A stretch of DNA of 37,699 nucleotides, from the NCBI RefSeq assembly GCF_001439695.1, contig NZ_JYLL01000048.1:1-37699 (forward strand). Direction: 5' to 3'. This DNA is from Pseudomonas veronii (GTDB taxonomy: Bacteria > Pseudomonadota > Gammaproteobacteria > Pseudomonadales > Pseudomonadaceae). The position numbers and the translations under genes were made by a program. Shown one piece after another: positions 23,808-32,946 of the stretch. How positions within the stretch are numbered: position 1 is the stretch's first letter; each line of letters opens with the position of its first letter. The notes beneath the pieces were generated by a model. The model saw nothing but the letters and a program-made list of their open reading frames with translations. It made no database searches and was not told the DNA's origin.

Positions 23808-24734
23808 TCACTGCACCAGCGGCGAGTCGGCGCCCTGCAGCGCGATGCCACGAATGTCCGCCGCGCCGATCAGGGTTTGCAGGTACTGCACCAATGCCTT
23901 TTGCCACACGCCTTGCTGCAACTGGGTGCGGATCGCCACCGCCACCGCTTCATACGGCAGCGGTTGGCCTTCGATACGCTGATCGACATAGATCACATGC
24001 CAACCATAACGACTCTCCAGCGGCTTGCCGGCCAGGCCCGGCGCGAGGGTGAACAACTGACGCTCCAACTCGGGCACGGTCTGGCCCTTGCTCACCTGGC
24101 CCAGCGAACCGCCCTGGGCCTTGGACGGGCACGCCGAATACTGCAGGGCCAGCTCGGCGAATTGGCCGGGCTGCTCGTTCAGGTTCTGCAGCAGCACTTC
24201 CGCCTGGCCGTGCGCCAGATGGCGCGCCTCGGCGTCGTCCGGCGCGCACTCGAGCAGAATGTGCCGCACCGCCAGCAACGGCGCGCTGTGAAAGCGCCCG
24301 CGGTTGTTCTCGAAGTAGCGCACACAGGTGGCCTCGTCGCACTCAGGCACCTTGACCTCACGCTCGAGCAGCAAGCGCGTGGCGGCTTCTTCTTCGTTCT
24401 CGCCGGCGGCGATCTCCACCGCCAGGCCCAGCTCGGCGATCCGCTGCTGCAACAGCTCGCGGATCACCAGCGCACGGGCGGCCAGATACACCGCCTCCTC
24501 GCGGCTTTCGGCCGGGTGATATTGCAACTCCAGGGCCATGGCCTCCGGCGTGACGGGCACGCCGTTGACGCTGATGATCGGCCATTCCTGTTCACTGCTG
24601 GCGATCAACTCAGGCGTCTTCAGTTCCTCGAACAGAGCCGGGGCCGCAACCTCGGCCACCACCGGTTCTTTGACCGACGAGCCGCAACCGCCGCTGCCGC
24701 CATTACCGCCACCACATCCGCATCCAGTTGTCAT
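23808..24734 (-). CDS. Parvulin-type peptidyl-prolyl isomerase of the nar operon
   Basis: A 308-aa PpiC/NifM-like protein. Residues 1-20 are almost only Gly, Cys, Ser and Thr (MTTGCGCGGG...GGCGSS), with no export signal. A helical region (about 70-145) and a parvulin domain (about 150-265) follow. Typical parvulin residues are AVRHILLE, QFAELALQYSACPSK, GGSLGQVSKGQ and YGWHVIYVDQ. It probably helps fold or assemble the nitrate reductase on the cytoplasmic side. NifM plays a similar role for nitrogenase. ATG at 24734 follows GAGGAGAG. Confidence 0.88.
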   Translation of the reverse strand: MTTGCGCGGGNGGSGGCGSSVKEPVVAEVAAPALFEELKTPELIASSEQEWPIISVNGVPVTPEAMALELQYHPAESREEAVYLAARALVIRELLQQRIAELGLAVEIAAGENEEEAATRLLLEREVKVPECDEATCVRYFENNRGRFHSAPLLAVRHILLECAPDDAEARHLAHGQAEVLLQNLNEQPGQFAELALQYSACPSKAQGGSLGQVSKGQTVPELERQLFTLAPGLAGKPLESRYGWHVIYVDQRIEGQPLPYEAVAVAIRTQLQQGVWQKALVQYLQTLIGAADIRGIALQGADSPLVQ

Positions 24735-24744
24735 GACGCTCTCC

Positions 24745-25425
24745 TCAATACTTCTGCCGCACGATTTGATAACGACGCCCCAGGTACCAGATCGGCGCGC
24801 TGACCATATGCACCAAGCGGGTAAACGGGAACAGCACGAACAGGGTCAAGCCCAGCGCCACATGCGCCTTGTAGATCAGGCTGACCGGCTCGATCGACGC
24901 CGCCGCGTCCACTGGCCGCAACAGCACCACGTTCTGCGCCCAGTCGGCGAGCATCACCATGACCGAACCGTCCATATGCCCGGTGGACGCGACGATGGTC
25001 AGCAAACCGAGCACCAACTGCGCGAGCAGCACCAGCAGGATCAGGATGTCCGACGGGCTCGACGTGGCCCGCACACGCGGGTCGCCCAGGCGGCGCTTGA
25101 CCAGCATCAGCAAACCCACCAGGCACAGCAGGCCGAAGACGCCACCGGAGACCATCGCCAGCAACTGCTTGTGCTCAGTGCTGATCACATGGTGATAGAC
25201 CGACGCCGGGGTCAGCAGGCCGACAAAGTGCCCGGCCAGCACGAACAGCACGCCAATGTGGAAGAAGTTGCTCGCCACGCGCATGCCACGGTTGTTGAGC
25301 ATCTGGCTGGAGCCAGCCTTCCAGGTGTACTGCGACAGGTCGAACCGCGCCCAACTGCCCAACAGGCAGATCGCCAGGGCGACATAGGGGTACACCCCGA
25401 ATACCAGCAAATTCCACTTAGACAT
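24745..25425 (-). CDS. narI: Respiratory nitrate reductase gamma subunit NarI
   Basis: A 226-aa membrane cytochrome b with five helices that oxidises quinol and passes electrons to NarH. Histidine ligands of the two b haems are available in NFFHIGVLFVLAGHFVG and in KAHVALGLTLFVLFPFTRLVH. The ATG at 25425 lies inside the end of narJ (8-bp overlap). Confidence 0.95.
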   Translation of the reverse strand: MSKWNLLVFGVYPYVALAICLLGSWARFDLSQYTWKAGSSQMLNNRGMRVASNFFHIGVLFVLAGHFVGLLTPASVYHHVISTEHKQLLAMVSGGVFGLLCLVGLLMLVKRRLGDPRVRATSSPSDILILLVLLAQLVLGLLTIVASTGHMDGSVMVMLADWAQNVVLLRPVDAAASIEPVSLIYKAHVALGLTLFVLFPFTRLVHMVSAPIWYLGRRYQIVRQKY

Positions 25426-26173
25426 TACCCACCTCCGTGGCCGGCACTGCGGCCTGCCCTTCTTGCTGAAAATCCACCCAGTGCAACGGCACCGCGCTTT
25501 CTTCGCGGGCTTTGCCCGGTGCGCTGGGCATCGAGCTGCAACGGTCTTGTTGTTCGGCCTGCATAAAGTCCACCGCTTCCTCTTCCCAGATCTTGTCCAG
25601 GGCTTCGAGGGAGTCGTCACGCGGCTCGGCGGCGACCTGCGCGCGCAGTTCGGCCACGGCCTGGTGCGGCTCGGCACCCGAGATCTGCAGCAACGCACGG
25701 AAGCAACTGGCATAGGCGCTCTCGCGCTCGTCCAGACGTGCGGCGAGCAGCGCCAGCAAATGCGCGACATCCGCCAGGCCCTCGCGGGCCTCGATGTCTT
25801 CGCGGGTCGAGAGGAACTCCAGGTACAGCGGGATATAGTCCGGCAGTTCCTTGACGCCGATGGCAAACCCGGCCTCTTCGTACTGGGCCATCATGTCGAC
25901 CATGGCCTGGCCACGGTCGCGGGACTCGCCGTGGACGTGTTCGAACAACAGCAACGACAGCGAGCGCCCACGGCCGAACAGCGCGCCGTAGTGTTCCTGG
26001 CCGTCCATCAGGTCATTGGCGCAGATCAGCTCGAGCAACTCGAACAACGCGCCGCGCTGCTTGGGGCTGATCTCCCGCGACTCGATGATCGCCTGTTCCA
26101 GTTCGTCGCGGCCGCTCACCAGGGTTTCGGTGGGGTAGTCCAGCAGCAACGAAATCACTTTGAGAATACGCAT
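25418..26173 (-). CDS. narJ: Nitrate reductase assembly chaperone NarJ
   Basis: A 251-aa TorD/NarJ-family chaperone that binds apo-NarG and is needed for cofactor insertion. Family landmarks are MRILKVISLLLDYPTE at the N-terminus, LFEHVHGESRDRGQAMVDM and ELPDYIPLYLEFLS. The C-terminal 50 residues are acidic and low in conservation. Start 2 bp after the narH stop with GGGAGGA within narH as ribosome site. Confidence 0.94.
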   Translation of the reverse strand: MRILKVISLLLDYPTETLVSGRDELEQAIIESREISPKQRGALFELLELICANDLMDGQEHYGALFGRGRSLSLLLFEHVHGESRDRGQAMVDMMAQYEEAGFAIGVKELPDYIPLYLEFLSTREDIEAREGLADVAHLLALLAARLDERESAYASCFRALLQISGAEPHQAVAELRAQVAAEPRDDSLEALDKIWEEEAVDFMQAEQQDRCSSMPSAPGKAREESAVPLHWVDFQQEGQAAVPATEVGNV

Positions 26174-26175
26174 GC

Positions 26176-27714
26176 TCAGTCCTCCCAGATCTGTACGGTT
26201 TTCAACACGTCGCGACGGTTGGCCTTCTTGGCACCGAACATGTTGGTGTCGGAGCTGCCGCTGCAACCGCTGCCGAAGCTGAAACCACAGCCGGAGCGTT
26301 CGGCGAACGCGTCGCTCATGGCGTCTTCACGGTGCGCGCTCGGCACCACAAAGCGGTCTTCGTAGTTGGCGATCGCCAGGTAGCGGTACATCTCTTCCAC
26401 CTGTTCCACGCTCAGGCCGACGTCTTCGAGCACTTGCAGGTCCTGCACGCCGTCGACTTGCTGGGAGCGTTTGTAGGCGCGCATCGCCAACAGGCGTTTG
26501 AGCGCACGCTTGACCGGTTTTTCATCGCCAGCGGTGAGCAGGTTGGCCAGGTAACGCAGCGGAATGCGCAGGCTGTCGACATCCGGGATCACCCCGTTCA
26601 TGCCCACGGTGCCGGCGGCGGCAGCGTTCTGGATCGGCGACAGTGGCGGTACGTACCAGACCATCGGCAAGGTGCGGTATTCCGGGTGCAGCGGCAGTGC
26701 GAGTTTCCAATCGACGGCCATTTTGTAGACCGGCGAGCGCTGGGCCGAGTCGATCACCGACTGCGGCACGCCATCGGCCAGGGCCTGGCGAATCACCGCC
26801 GGGTCATTCGGGTCGAGGAAGATTTCCAGCTGTTTCTCGTACAGGTCTTGCTCGTTGGCGGTGCTCGCCACTTCGCTGATGCGGTCGGCGTCGTAGAGCA
26901 GCACACCGAGGTAGCGAATCCGGCCGACGCAGGTTTCAGCACACACGGTGGGCATGCCGGCTTCGATGCGCGGGTAGCAGAAGATGCACTTCTCGGATTT
27001 ACCGCTCTTCCAGTTGAAGTAGATCTTCTTGTACGGGCAGCCGCTGATGCACATGCGCCAGCCGCGGCACTTTTCCTGGTCGATCAGCACGATGCCGTCT
27101 TCTTCACGCTTGTAGATCGCACCGCTCGGGCACGAGGCCGCGCACGCCGGGTTGAGGCAGTGCTCGCACAGGCGCGGCAGGTACATCATGAAGGTGTTTT
27201 CGTACTCGCCATAAATGTCGGCCTGGATCTGGTCGAAGTTCTTGTCCTTGCGGCGCTTGGCGAACTCGGTGCCGAGGATTTCTTCCCAGTTCGGGCCCCA
27301 CTCGATTTTCTGCATGCGCTTGCCGGACACCAGCGAGCGCGGGCGCGCGGTCGGTTGGTGCTCGCCCAAAGGCGCGGTGTGCAGGTGCTGGTAGTCGAAG
27401 TCGAACGGCTCGTAGTAGTCGTCCAGGCTCGGCAGGTCAGGGTTGGCGAAAATGTTCGCCAACACGCGGAACTTGCCGCCGATGCGCGGGTTGATCGAGC
27501 CGTTGGCGTTGCGCACCCAGCCGCCCTTCCACTTGTCCTGGTTTTCCCATTCTTTCGGGTAACCGATGCCGGGCTTGGACTCGACGTTGTTGAACCAGGC
27601 GTATTCCATGCCTTCACGGCTGGTCCAGACGTTTTTGCAGGTGATGGAACAGGTGTGGCAGCCGATGCATTTGTCCAGGTTCAGGACCATGCCGATCTGT
27701 GAGCGAATCTTCAT
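26176..27714 (-). CDS. narH: Respiratory nitrate reductase beta subunit NarH
   Basis: A 512-aa iron-sulfur subunit carrying electrons from NarI to NarG. Four cysteine clusters are visible: CIGCHTCSITCKNVW (N-terminus), CEHCLNPACAASCPSGA, CRGWRMCISGCPY and CIFCYPRIEAG...CAETCVGR. The Trp in CRGWRMC marks the 3Fe-4S site. The C-terminal tail contains an unusual Cys/Gly stretch (SGCGFSFGSGCSGSSD). Start 1 bp after the narG stop. Confidence 0.96.
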   Translation of the reverse strand: MKIRSQIGMVLNLDKCIGCHTCSITCKNVWTSREGMEYAWFNNVESKPGIGYPKEWENQDKWKGGWVRNANGSINPRIGGKFRVLANIFANPDLPSLDDYYEPFDFDYQHLHTAPLGEHQPTARPRSLVSGKRMQKIEWGPNWEEILGTEFAKRRKDKNFDQIQADIYGEYENTFMMYLPRLCEHCLNPACAASCPSGAIYKREEDGIVLIDQEKCRGWRMCISGCPYKKIYFNWKSGKSEKCIFCYPRIEAGMPTVCAETCVGRIRYLGVLLYDADRISEVASTANEQDLYEKQLEIFLDPNDPAVIRQALADGVPQSVIDSAQRSPVYKMAVDWKLALPLHPEYRTLPMVWYVPPLSPIQNAAAAGTVGMNGVIPDVDSLRIPLRYLANLLTAGDEKPVKRALKRLLAMRAYKRSQQVDGVQDLQVLEDVGLSVEQVEEMYRYLAIANYEDRFVVPSAHREDAMSDAFAERSGCGFSFGSGCSGSSDTNMFGAKKANRRDVLKTVQIWED

Positions 27715-27715
27715 C

Positions 27716-30700
27716 TCAGTTCTCCTCGATATCAGTCGGCAATGGGCGCGGCAAGTCATCGCCGGTGGAACCATCGAGCCAGTCGACCTTGGCCATTTTG
27801 CGCACTACGACAAACTCGTCGCGGTTGCAACCGACCGTGCCGTAGTAGTTGAAACCGTAGGCTTGCTGGGCATAGCCGCCGATCATGTGGGTCGGTTTGA
27901 GCACCACGCGGGTCACCGAGTTGTGGTGGCCGCCGCGGGTCTTGGTGGTTTCCGAACCCGGCACGTTCACGATGCGTTCCTGAGCGTGGTACATCATCAC
28001 CATGCCTTCCTTGACGCGCTGGCTGACCACCGCACGGGCGGTCAGTGCGCCGTTGACGTTGAAGCACTCGATCCAGTCGTTGTCCTCGATCCCGGCGCGC
28101 TTGGCGTCGATCTCCGAGAGCCACACAATCGGCCCGCCGCGGCTCAAGGTGAGCATCAGCAAGTTGTCGCTGTAGGTGCTGTGGATGCCCCACTTCTGGT
28201 GCGGAGTGATCCAGTTCAGCACGATCTCGGTTTCGCCATTGCTGCGCTTGCCCTTCACGCCTTCGATGGTCTTGGTGTTGACCGGTGGCCGGTAGCTCAT
28301 CAACTGCTCGCCGAACGCCTGCATCCACGGGTGATCCTGGTAGAACTGCTGGCGGCCGGTGATGGTGCGCCACGGGATGTTTTCATGGACGTTGGTGTAG
28401 CCGGCGTTGTAGCTCACGTGTTCGTCTTCCAGGCCGGACCAGGTCGGGCTGGAGATGATCTTGCGCGGCTGCGCCTGGATATCGCGGAAGCGGATCGCTT
28501 CATGGGCCTTGGAAATCGCCAGGTGGCTGTGGTCGATACCGGTGAATTCCGACAGCGCGGCCCAGGCTTTCACCGCGACCTTGCCGTTGGTTTCCGGAGC
28601 CAGGGACAGGATCACCTCGGCCGCGTCGATAGCGGTGTCGATTTTCGGCCGGCCATGGCTGATCCCGGCATCGTTTTCGTGATGGTTCAGTTCGCCGAGG
28701 AACTCGACTTCTTCATCGGTGTTCCAGTTGATGCCCTTGCCGCCGTTGCCGAGTTTTTCCAGCATCGGGCCCAGCGACGAGAACTGCTTGTAGATGTTCG
28801 GGTAGTCGCGTTCCACCACTGCGATGTTCGGCGCGTTTTTGCCGGGTACCGGGGCCACGCGTGCGCTTTTCCAGTCGGTGCCGCCAAACGGTTGGGCCAG
28901 TTCGCCGACGCTGTCGTGCATCAGCGGTACGGTGACCAGGTCTTGTTCCACACCCAGGTGACCGACCGACATGGCCGAGAACGCCTTGGCGATGCCTTTG
29001 TAGATTTCCCAGTCGGAACGCGATTCCCACGCCGGGTCGATAGCCGCCGACAATGGGTGGATGAACGGGTGCATGTCCGAGGTGTTCATGTCGTCTTTTT
29101 CGTACCAGGTGGCGGTCGGCAAGACGATGTCGGAATACACGCAGGTGGAGGACATGCGGAAGTCCAGCGTGGTCACCAGATCGAGCTTGCCGATGGCGCC
29201 GTCCTCGACCCATTCGGCCTCGGTGGGCTTGCATTCGGTGCTGTGGCCGATGTCTTCGTTCATCACGCCATTCTTGGTGCCCAACAGGTACTTGAGCATG
29301 TACTCATGACCCTTGCCCGACGAACCGAGCAGGTTGGAGCGCCAGATGAACATGTTGCGCGGGAAGTTCACCGGGCTGTCCGGCTGTTCGCAGGCAAAGC
29401 GCAGGCTGCCGTCCTGCCAGGATTTGACCACGTAGTCTTTCGGCGTCATGCCGGCTGCGGCCGCCTCACGGCAGATGTGCAGCGGGTTGGTGTTGAGCTG
29501 CGGCGCGCTGGGCAACCAGCCGGCGCGTTCGGCGCGGATGTTGTAGTCCAGGGCGTGTTCGGGGAACTGCGACTTGTCGGCCAGAGGCGAGAGCACATCG
29601 TGCATGCTCATTTTCTCGTGGCGCCATTGCGAACTGTGGCCGTAGAAGAAGCTGGTGCCGTTCATCTGGCGCGGTGGGCGGTTCCAGTCCAGGCCGAAGG
29701 CCAGGGGCAGCCAGCCGCACTGCGGACGCAGTTTTTCCTGGCCGACGTAGTGGGCCCAGCCGCCGCCGGTCTGGCCGACGCAACCGCAGAGCATGAGCAT
29801 GTTGATCAGCCCGCGGTAGTTCATGTCCATGTGGTACCAGTGATTCATCGCCGCGCCGACGATGATCATTGAGCGACCCTTGGTCTTGTCGGCGTTGTCG
29901 GCAAACTCACGGGCGATCTGGATGGCTTTCTCGCGGCTGACGCCGGTGATCGCTTCCTGCCACGCCGGGGTGCCCGGCACGCTGGCGTCGTCGTAGTCCT
30001 TGGCCACGTTGTGGCCGCCCAGGCCACGGTCGATGGCCAGGTTGGCCGCCGACAGGTCGAACACGGTCGCCACCTTGGCCACGCTGCCGTCGGCCAGGGT
30101 CACGTTGTGGACCGGCACGCGGCGGTACTGCACCGCCTCGCCAGCGACGTGCTGGAAATGCTCCTGGACTTCGCCGGCGAAGTACGGGAACGCCACTTCG
30201 GCGACGTCGTCACCGATCAGGCTGAGTTTCAGGTCGATCGCGCGGCCTTCACCGCCCTCTTTGGCGAGGATGTTCCACTTGCCCTTCTCGCCCCAGCGAT
30301 AGCCGATGGAGCCTTGCGGCGAGACCAGTTCACCGCTCTCGTCGAGGGCGATGGTTTTCCATTCCGGGTTGTTGTCCTGGCCGAGGTTGCCGGTGAGGTC
30401 CGAGGCGCGCAGGAAGCGGTCCGGCTGGAAGCCTGCGCCGGGAGCGAAACCGGTCATCGGCTTGAGCATCACCAGCACCGGCAAGTCGGTGAAGCGCTTG
30501 GCGTAGTCGGTGAAGTAGGCGCTCGGCTTGTCCAGGTGAAATTCTTTGAAGATCACATGGTTGAAAGCCTGGGCCAACGCGGCGTCGGTGCCCTGCTTGG
30601 GGTTGAGCCACAGGTCGGTGAGCTTGGCCACTTCCGAATAGTCGGGGGTGATCGCCACGGTCTTGGTGCCCTTGTAGCGCACCTCGGTGAAGAAGTGCGC

Positions 30701-31489
30701 GTCCGGGGTACGGGTCTGCGGGACGTTGGAACCCCAGGCGATGATGTAGTTGGAGTTGTACCAGTCGGCCGATTCCGGCACGTCGGTCTGCTCGCCCCAC
30801 ACCATCGGCGAGGCCGGTGGCAGGTCGCAGTACCAGTCGTAGAAGCTCAGGCACACGCCGCCGATCAGCGACAGGTAACGCGAACCCGCCGCGTAGCTGA
30901 CCATCGACATGGCCGGGATCGGCGAGAAGCCGACGATGCGGTCCGGGCCGTATTGTTTGATGGTGTAGACGTTGGAGGCGGCGATGATTTCATTCACCTC
31001 CTCCCAGTTCGAGCGAATGAAACCGCCCATGCCGCGCTTGCTTTTATAGGAGTCGGCCTTGGCCTTGTCCTCGACAATGCTCGCCCAGGCTTCCACCGGC
31101 GCCAGGGTCTGGCGCGCTTCACGCCACAGCTTGAGCAGCGGCTTGCGGATCTTCGGGTACTTGAGCCGGTTGGCGCTGTAGATGTACCAGCTGTAGCTCG
31201 CACCGCGCGGGCAGCCACGGGGTTCGTGGTTGGGCAGGTCGTTGCGGGTGCGCGGGTAGTCGGTCTGCTGGGTTTCCCAGGTGATCAGGCCGTTCTTCAC
31301 GTAGATCTTCCACGAGCAGGAGCCGGTGCAGTTCACGCCATGGGTGGAACGCACGATCTTGTCGTACTGCCAGCGCGAACGGTAGACGTTTTCCCAGTCG
31401 CGGGACTCTTTACGGGTCTCGCCGTGGCCGTCGGAAAATTCGTTTTGTTTGCGGTTGAAGAACCGCAGTTGATCCAACAAATGACTCAT
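27716..31489 (-). CDS. narG: Respiratory nitrate reductase alpha subunit NarG
   Basis: A 1257-aa molybdopterin-guanine-dinucleotide enzyme that reduces nitrate to nitrite at the cytoplasmic face of the inner membrane. The FS0 cluster ligands are His50 (THGVNC), Cys54, Cys58 (CTGSC) and Cys93 (RGCPRGAS). The segment SADWYNSNYIIAWGSNVPQT includes the expected Mo-ligand Asp. Length matches E. coli NarG (1247). ATG at 31489 follows AGGAAAG. Fourth family member in the operon order narK1-K2-G-H-J-I. Confidence 0.97.
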   Translation of the reverse strand: MSHLLDQLRFFNRKQNEFSDGHGETRKESRDWENVYRSRWQYDKIVRSTHGVNCTGSCSWKIYVKNGLITWETQQTDYPRTRNDLPNHEPRGCPRGASYSWYIYSANRLKYPKIRKPLLKLWREARQTLAPVEAWASIVEDKAKADSYKSKRGMGGFIRSNWEEVNEIIAASNVYTIKQYGPDRIVGFSPIPAMSMVSYAAGSRYLSLIGGVCLSFYDWYCDLPPASPMVWGEQTDVPESADWYNSNYIIAWGSNVPQTRTPDAHFFTEVRYKGTKTVAITPDYSEVAKLTDLWLNPKQGTDAALAQAFNHVIFKEFHLDKPSAYFTDYAKRFTDLPVLVMLKPMTGFAPGAGFQPDRFLRASDLTGNLGQDNNPEWKTIALDESGELVSPQGSIGYRWGEKGKWNILAKEGGEGRAIDLKLSLIGDDVAEVAFPYFAGEVQEHFQHVAGEAVQYRRVPVHNVTLADGSVAKVATVFDLSAANLAIDRGLGGHNVAKDYDDASVPGTPAWQEAITGVSREKAIQIAREFADNADKTKGRSMIIVGAAMNHWYHMDMNYRGLINMLMLCGCVGQTGGGWAHYVGQEKLRPQCGWLPLAFGLDWNRPPRQMNGTSFFYGHSSQWRHEKMSMHDVLSPLADKSQFPEHALDYNIRAERAGWLPSAPQLNTNPLHICREAAAAGMTPKDYVVKSWQDGSLRFACEQPDSPVNFPRNMFIWRSNLLGSSGKGHEYMLKYLLGTKNGVMNEDIGHSTECKPTEAEWVEDGAIGKLDLVTTLDFRMSSTCVYSDIVLPTATWYEKDDMNTSDMHPFIHPLSAAIDPAWESRSDWEIYKGIAKAFSAMSVGHLGVEQDLVTVPLMHDSVGELAQPFGGTDWKSARVAPVPGKNAPNIAVVERDYPNIYKQFSSLGPMLEKLGNGGKGINWNTDEEVEFLGELNHHENDAGISHGRPKIDTAIDAAEVILSLAPETNGKVAVKAWAALSEFTGIDHSHLAISKAHEAIRFRDIQAQPRKIISSPTWSGLEDEHVSYNAGYTNVHENIPWRTITGRQQFYQDHPWMQAFGEQLMSYRPPVNTKTIEGVKGKRSNGETEIVLNWITPHQKWGIHSTYSDNLLMLTLSRGGPIVWLSEIDAKRAGIEDNDWIECFNVNGALTARAVVSQRVKEGMVMMYHAQERIVNVPGSETTKTRGGHHNSVTRVVLKPTHMIGGYAQQAYGFNYYGTVGCNRDEFVVVRKMAKVDWLDGSTGDDLPRPLPTDIEEN

Positions 31490-31513
31490 GGTGCTTTCCT
31501 CATCAGGCGTGCT

Positions 31514-31532
31514 GCGGGGTGCGTTGCCCCGC
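31514..31532. other. Hairpin between narK2 and narG
   Basis: GCGGGG/CCCCGC with a seven-base loop in the 57-bp gap between narK2 and narG. No T-run follows on the minus strand, so it is not a complete terminator. It could be an RNA processing or stability boundary between the transporter and reductase parts of the message. Confidence 0.45.
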
Positions 31533-31546
31533 GAATTCAGGTCGGA

Positions 31547-32944
31547 CTAGCAGGGGGTGGCGCAACCTTTGCGGGCATACCACCACCAGGTCACGACAAT
31601 GCAGCTCAGGTAGAAACCGACAAACATGTAGAAGGCCATCGCCGGGCTACCGGTGGCGGCCATGGAGGTGCCGAAGGACTTGGGAATGAAGAACGCACCG
31701 AAGGCGCCCATGGCCGAACTGAACCCCAGTACGGCGGCGGATTCCTTGCCGGCATTCTTGATGGCCTGCTCGCGCTCGGCGGCGGATTTACCGGCGCTGG
31801 CTTTCTCGTGCTGGGTGCGGAAGATCACCGGGATCATGCGGAAGGTGGAGCCGTTGCCCACGCCTGTGGTGATGAACAGCAACATGAACAGGCCGAGGAA
31901 GCCGTAGAAGTTGCCGCCCTGGCCGTTCTGCGGCAGGAAGTGCAGCACGCCGAATACCATCACGATCATCAGCACGAAGTTCCACAGGGTCACCCGCGCG
32001 CCGCCCAGTTTGTCCGCCAGCCAGCCGCCCAGTGGGCGCACCAGGGCGCCGACCAACGGGCCGAGGAAGGCGAACTTCAACGCCACCACGTCCGGAAACG
32101 AGGTTTTGATCAGCAGCGGGAACGCCGCCGAAAAGCCGATGAACGAACCGAAGGTCGCCAGGTACAACCAGCACATCAGCCAGTTGTGCTTGCGTTTGAA
32201 GATCACCGCCTGCTCGCTGAACGAAGCGCGGGCGCTGGACAGGTCATTCATGCCGAACCAGGCCGCCACGGTGACGGTGAGGATGAACGGCACCCAGATG
32301 AACCCGGCGTTCTGCAGCCACAGCTGGCTACCGTCGGGCAGGGTTTGCGCTTGCCCGCCGACCATGCCGAACACCCCGAAGGTGATCACCAGCGGCACGC
32401 AGAACTGCATCACCGACACGCCCAGGTTACCGAGGCCGGCGTTCAGGCCCAGGGCCGTGCCTTGCTGCGACTTAGGGTAGAAGAAGCTGATGTTGGACAT
32501 GCTGGAGGCGAAGTTGCCGCCGCCGAAGCCGCACAACAAGGCGATCAGCACGAACACGCTGTAAGGGGTGTTGGGGTCTTGCACCGCGAAGCCCATCCAC
32601 AGCGCCGGCAGCAACAGCGACGCGGTGCTCAGGGCAGTCCAGCGGCGCCCGCCGAAGATCGGCACCATGAACGAATAGAACACCCGCAAGGTCGCGCCGG
32701 ACAGGCCGGGCAACGCAGCCAGCCAAAACAGCTGGTCGGTGGTGAAGCTGAAGCCGATGGCGTTGAGGCGCACGATCACCGTGCTCCACACCATCCACAC
32801 GGCGAAAGCCAGCAGCAGCGCGGGAATCGAGATCCACAGGTTGCGGGTAGCGGTTTTTTTGCCGCTGGCCCCCCAGAACGCGGGGTCCTCGGGGCGCCAG
32901 TCGTGAATCACCGGGCCCGAATCGGGCTTTTGCGCGATGGACAT
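31547..32944 (-). CDS. narK2: Nitrate/nitrite transporter NarK2
   Basis: A major facilitator superfamily protein of 465 aa with 12 membrane helices, of the NarK/NNP family. Nitrate signature-like glycine-rich segments are GFGGGNFASSMSNISFFYPK and GLNAGLGNLGVSVMQF. It matches the nitrate/nitrite antiporter partner (NarK2) of the P. aeruginosa operon. ATG at 32944 has AAGGAG seven nt upstream. The ATG at 32950, which would overlap the narK1 stop as ATGA, has that AAGGAG only one nt away. Confidence 0.9.
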   Translation of the reverse strand: MSIAQKPDSGPVIHDWRPEDPAFWGASGKKTATRNLWISIPALLLAFAVWMVWSTVIVRLNAIGFSFTTDQLFWLAALPGLSGATLRVFYSFMVPIFGGRRWTALSTASLLLPALWMGFAVQDPNTPYSVFVLIALLCGFGGGNFASSMSNISFFYPKSQQGTALGLNAGLGNLGVSVMQFCVPLVITFGVFGMVGGQAQTLPDGSQLWLQNAGFIWVPFILTVTVAAWFGMNDLSSARASFSEQAVIFKRKHNWLMCWLYLATFGSFIGFSAAFPLLIKTSFPDVVALKFAFLGPLVGALVRPLGGWLADKLGGARVTLWNFVLMIVMVFGVLHFLPQNGQGGNFYGFLGLFMLLFITTGVGNGSTFRMIPVIFRTQHEKASAGKSAAEREQAIKNAGKESAAVLGFSSAMGAFGAFFIPKSFGTSMAATGSPAMAFYMFVGFYLSCIVVTWWWYARKGCATPC

Positions 32945-32946
32945 GT

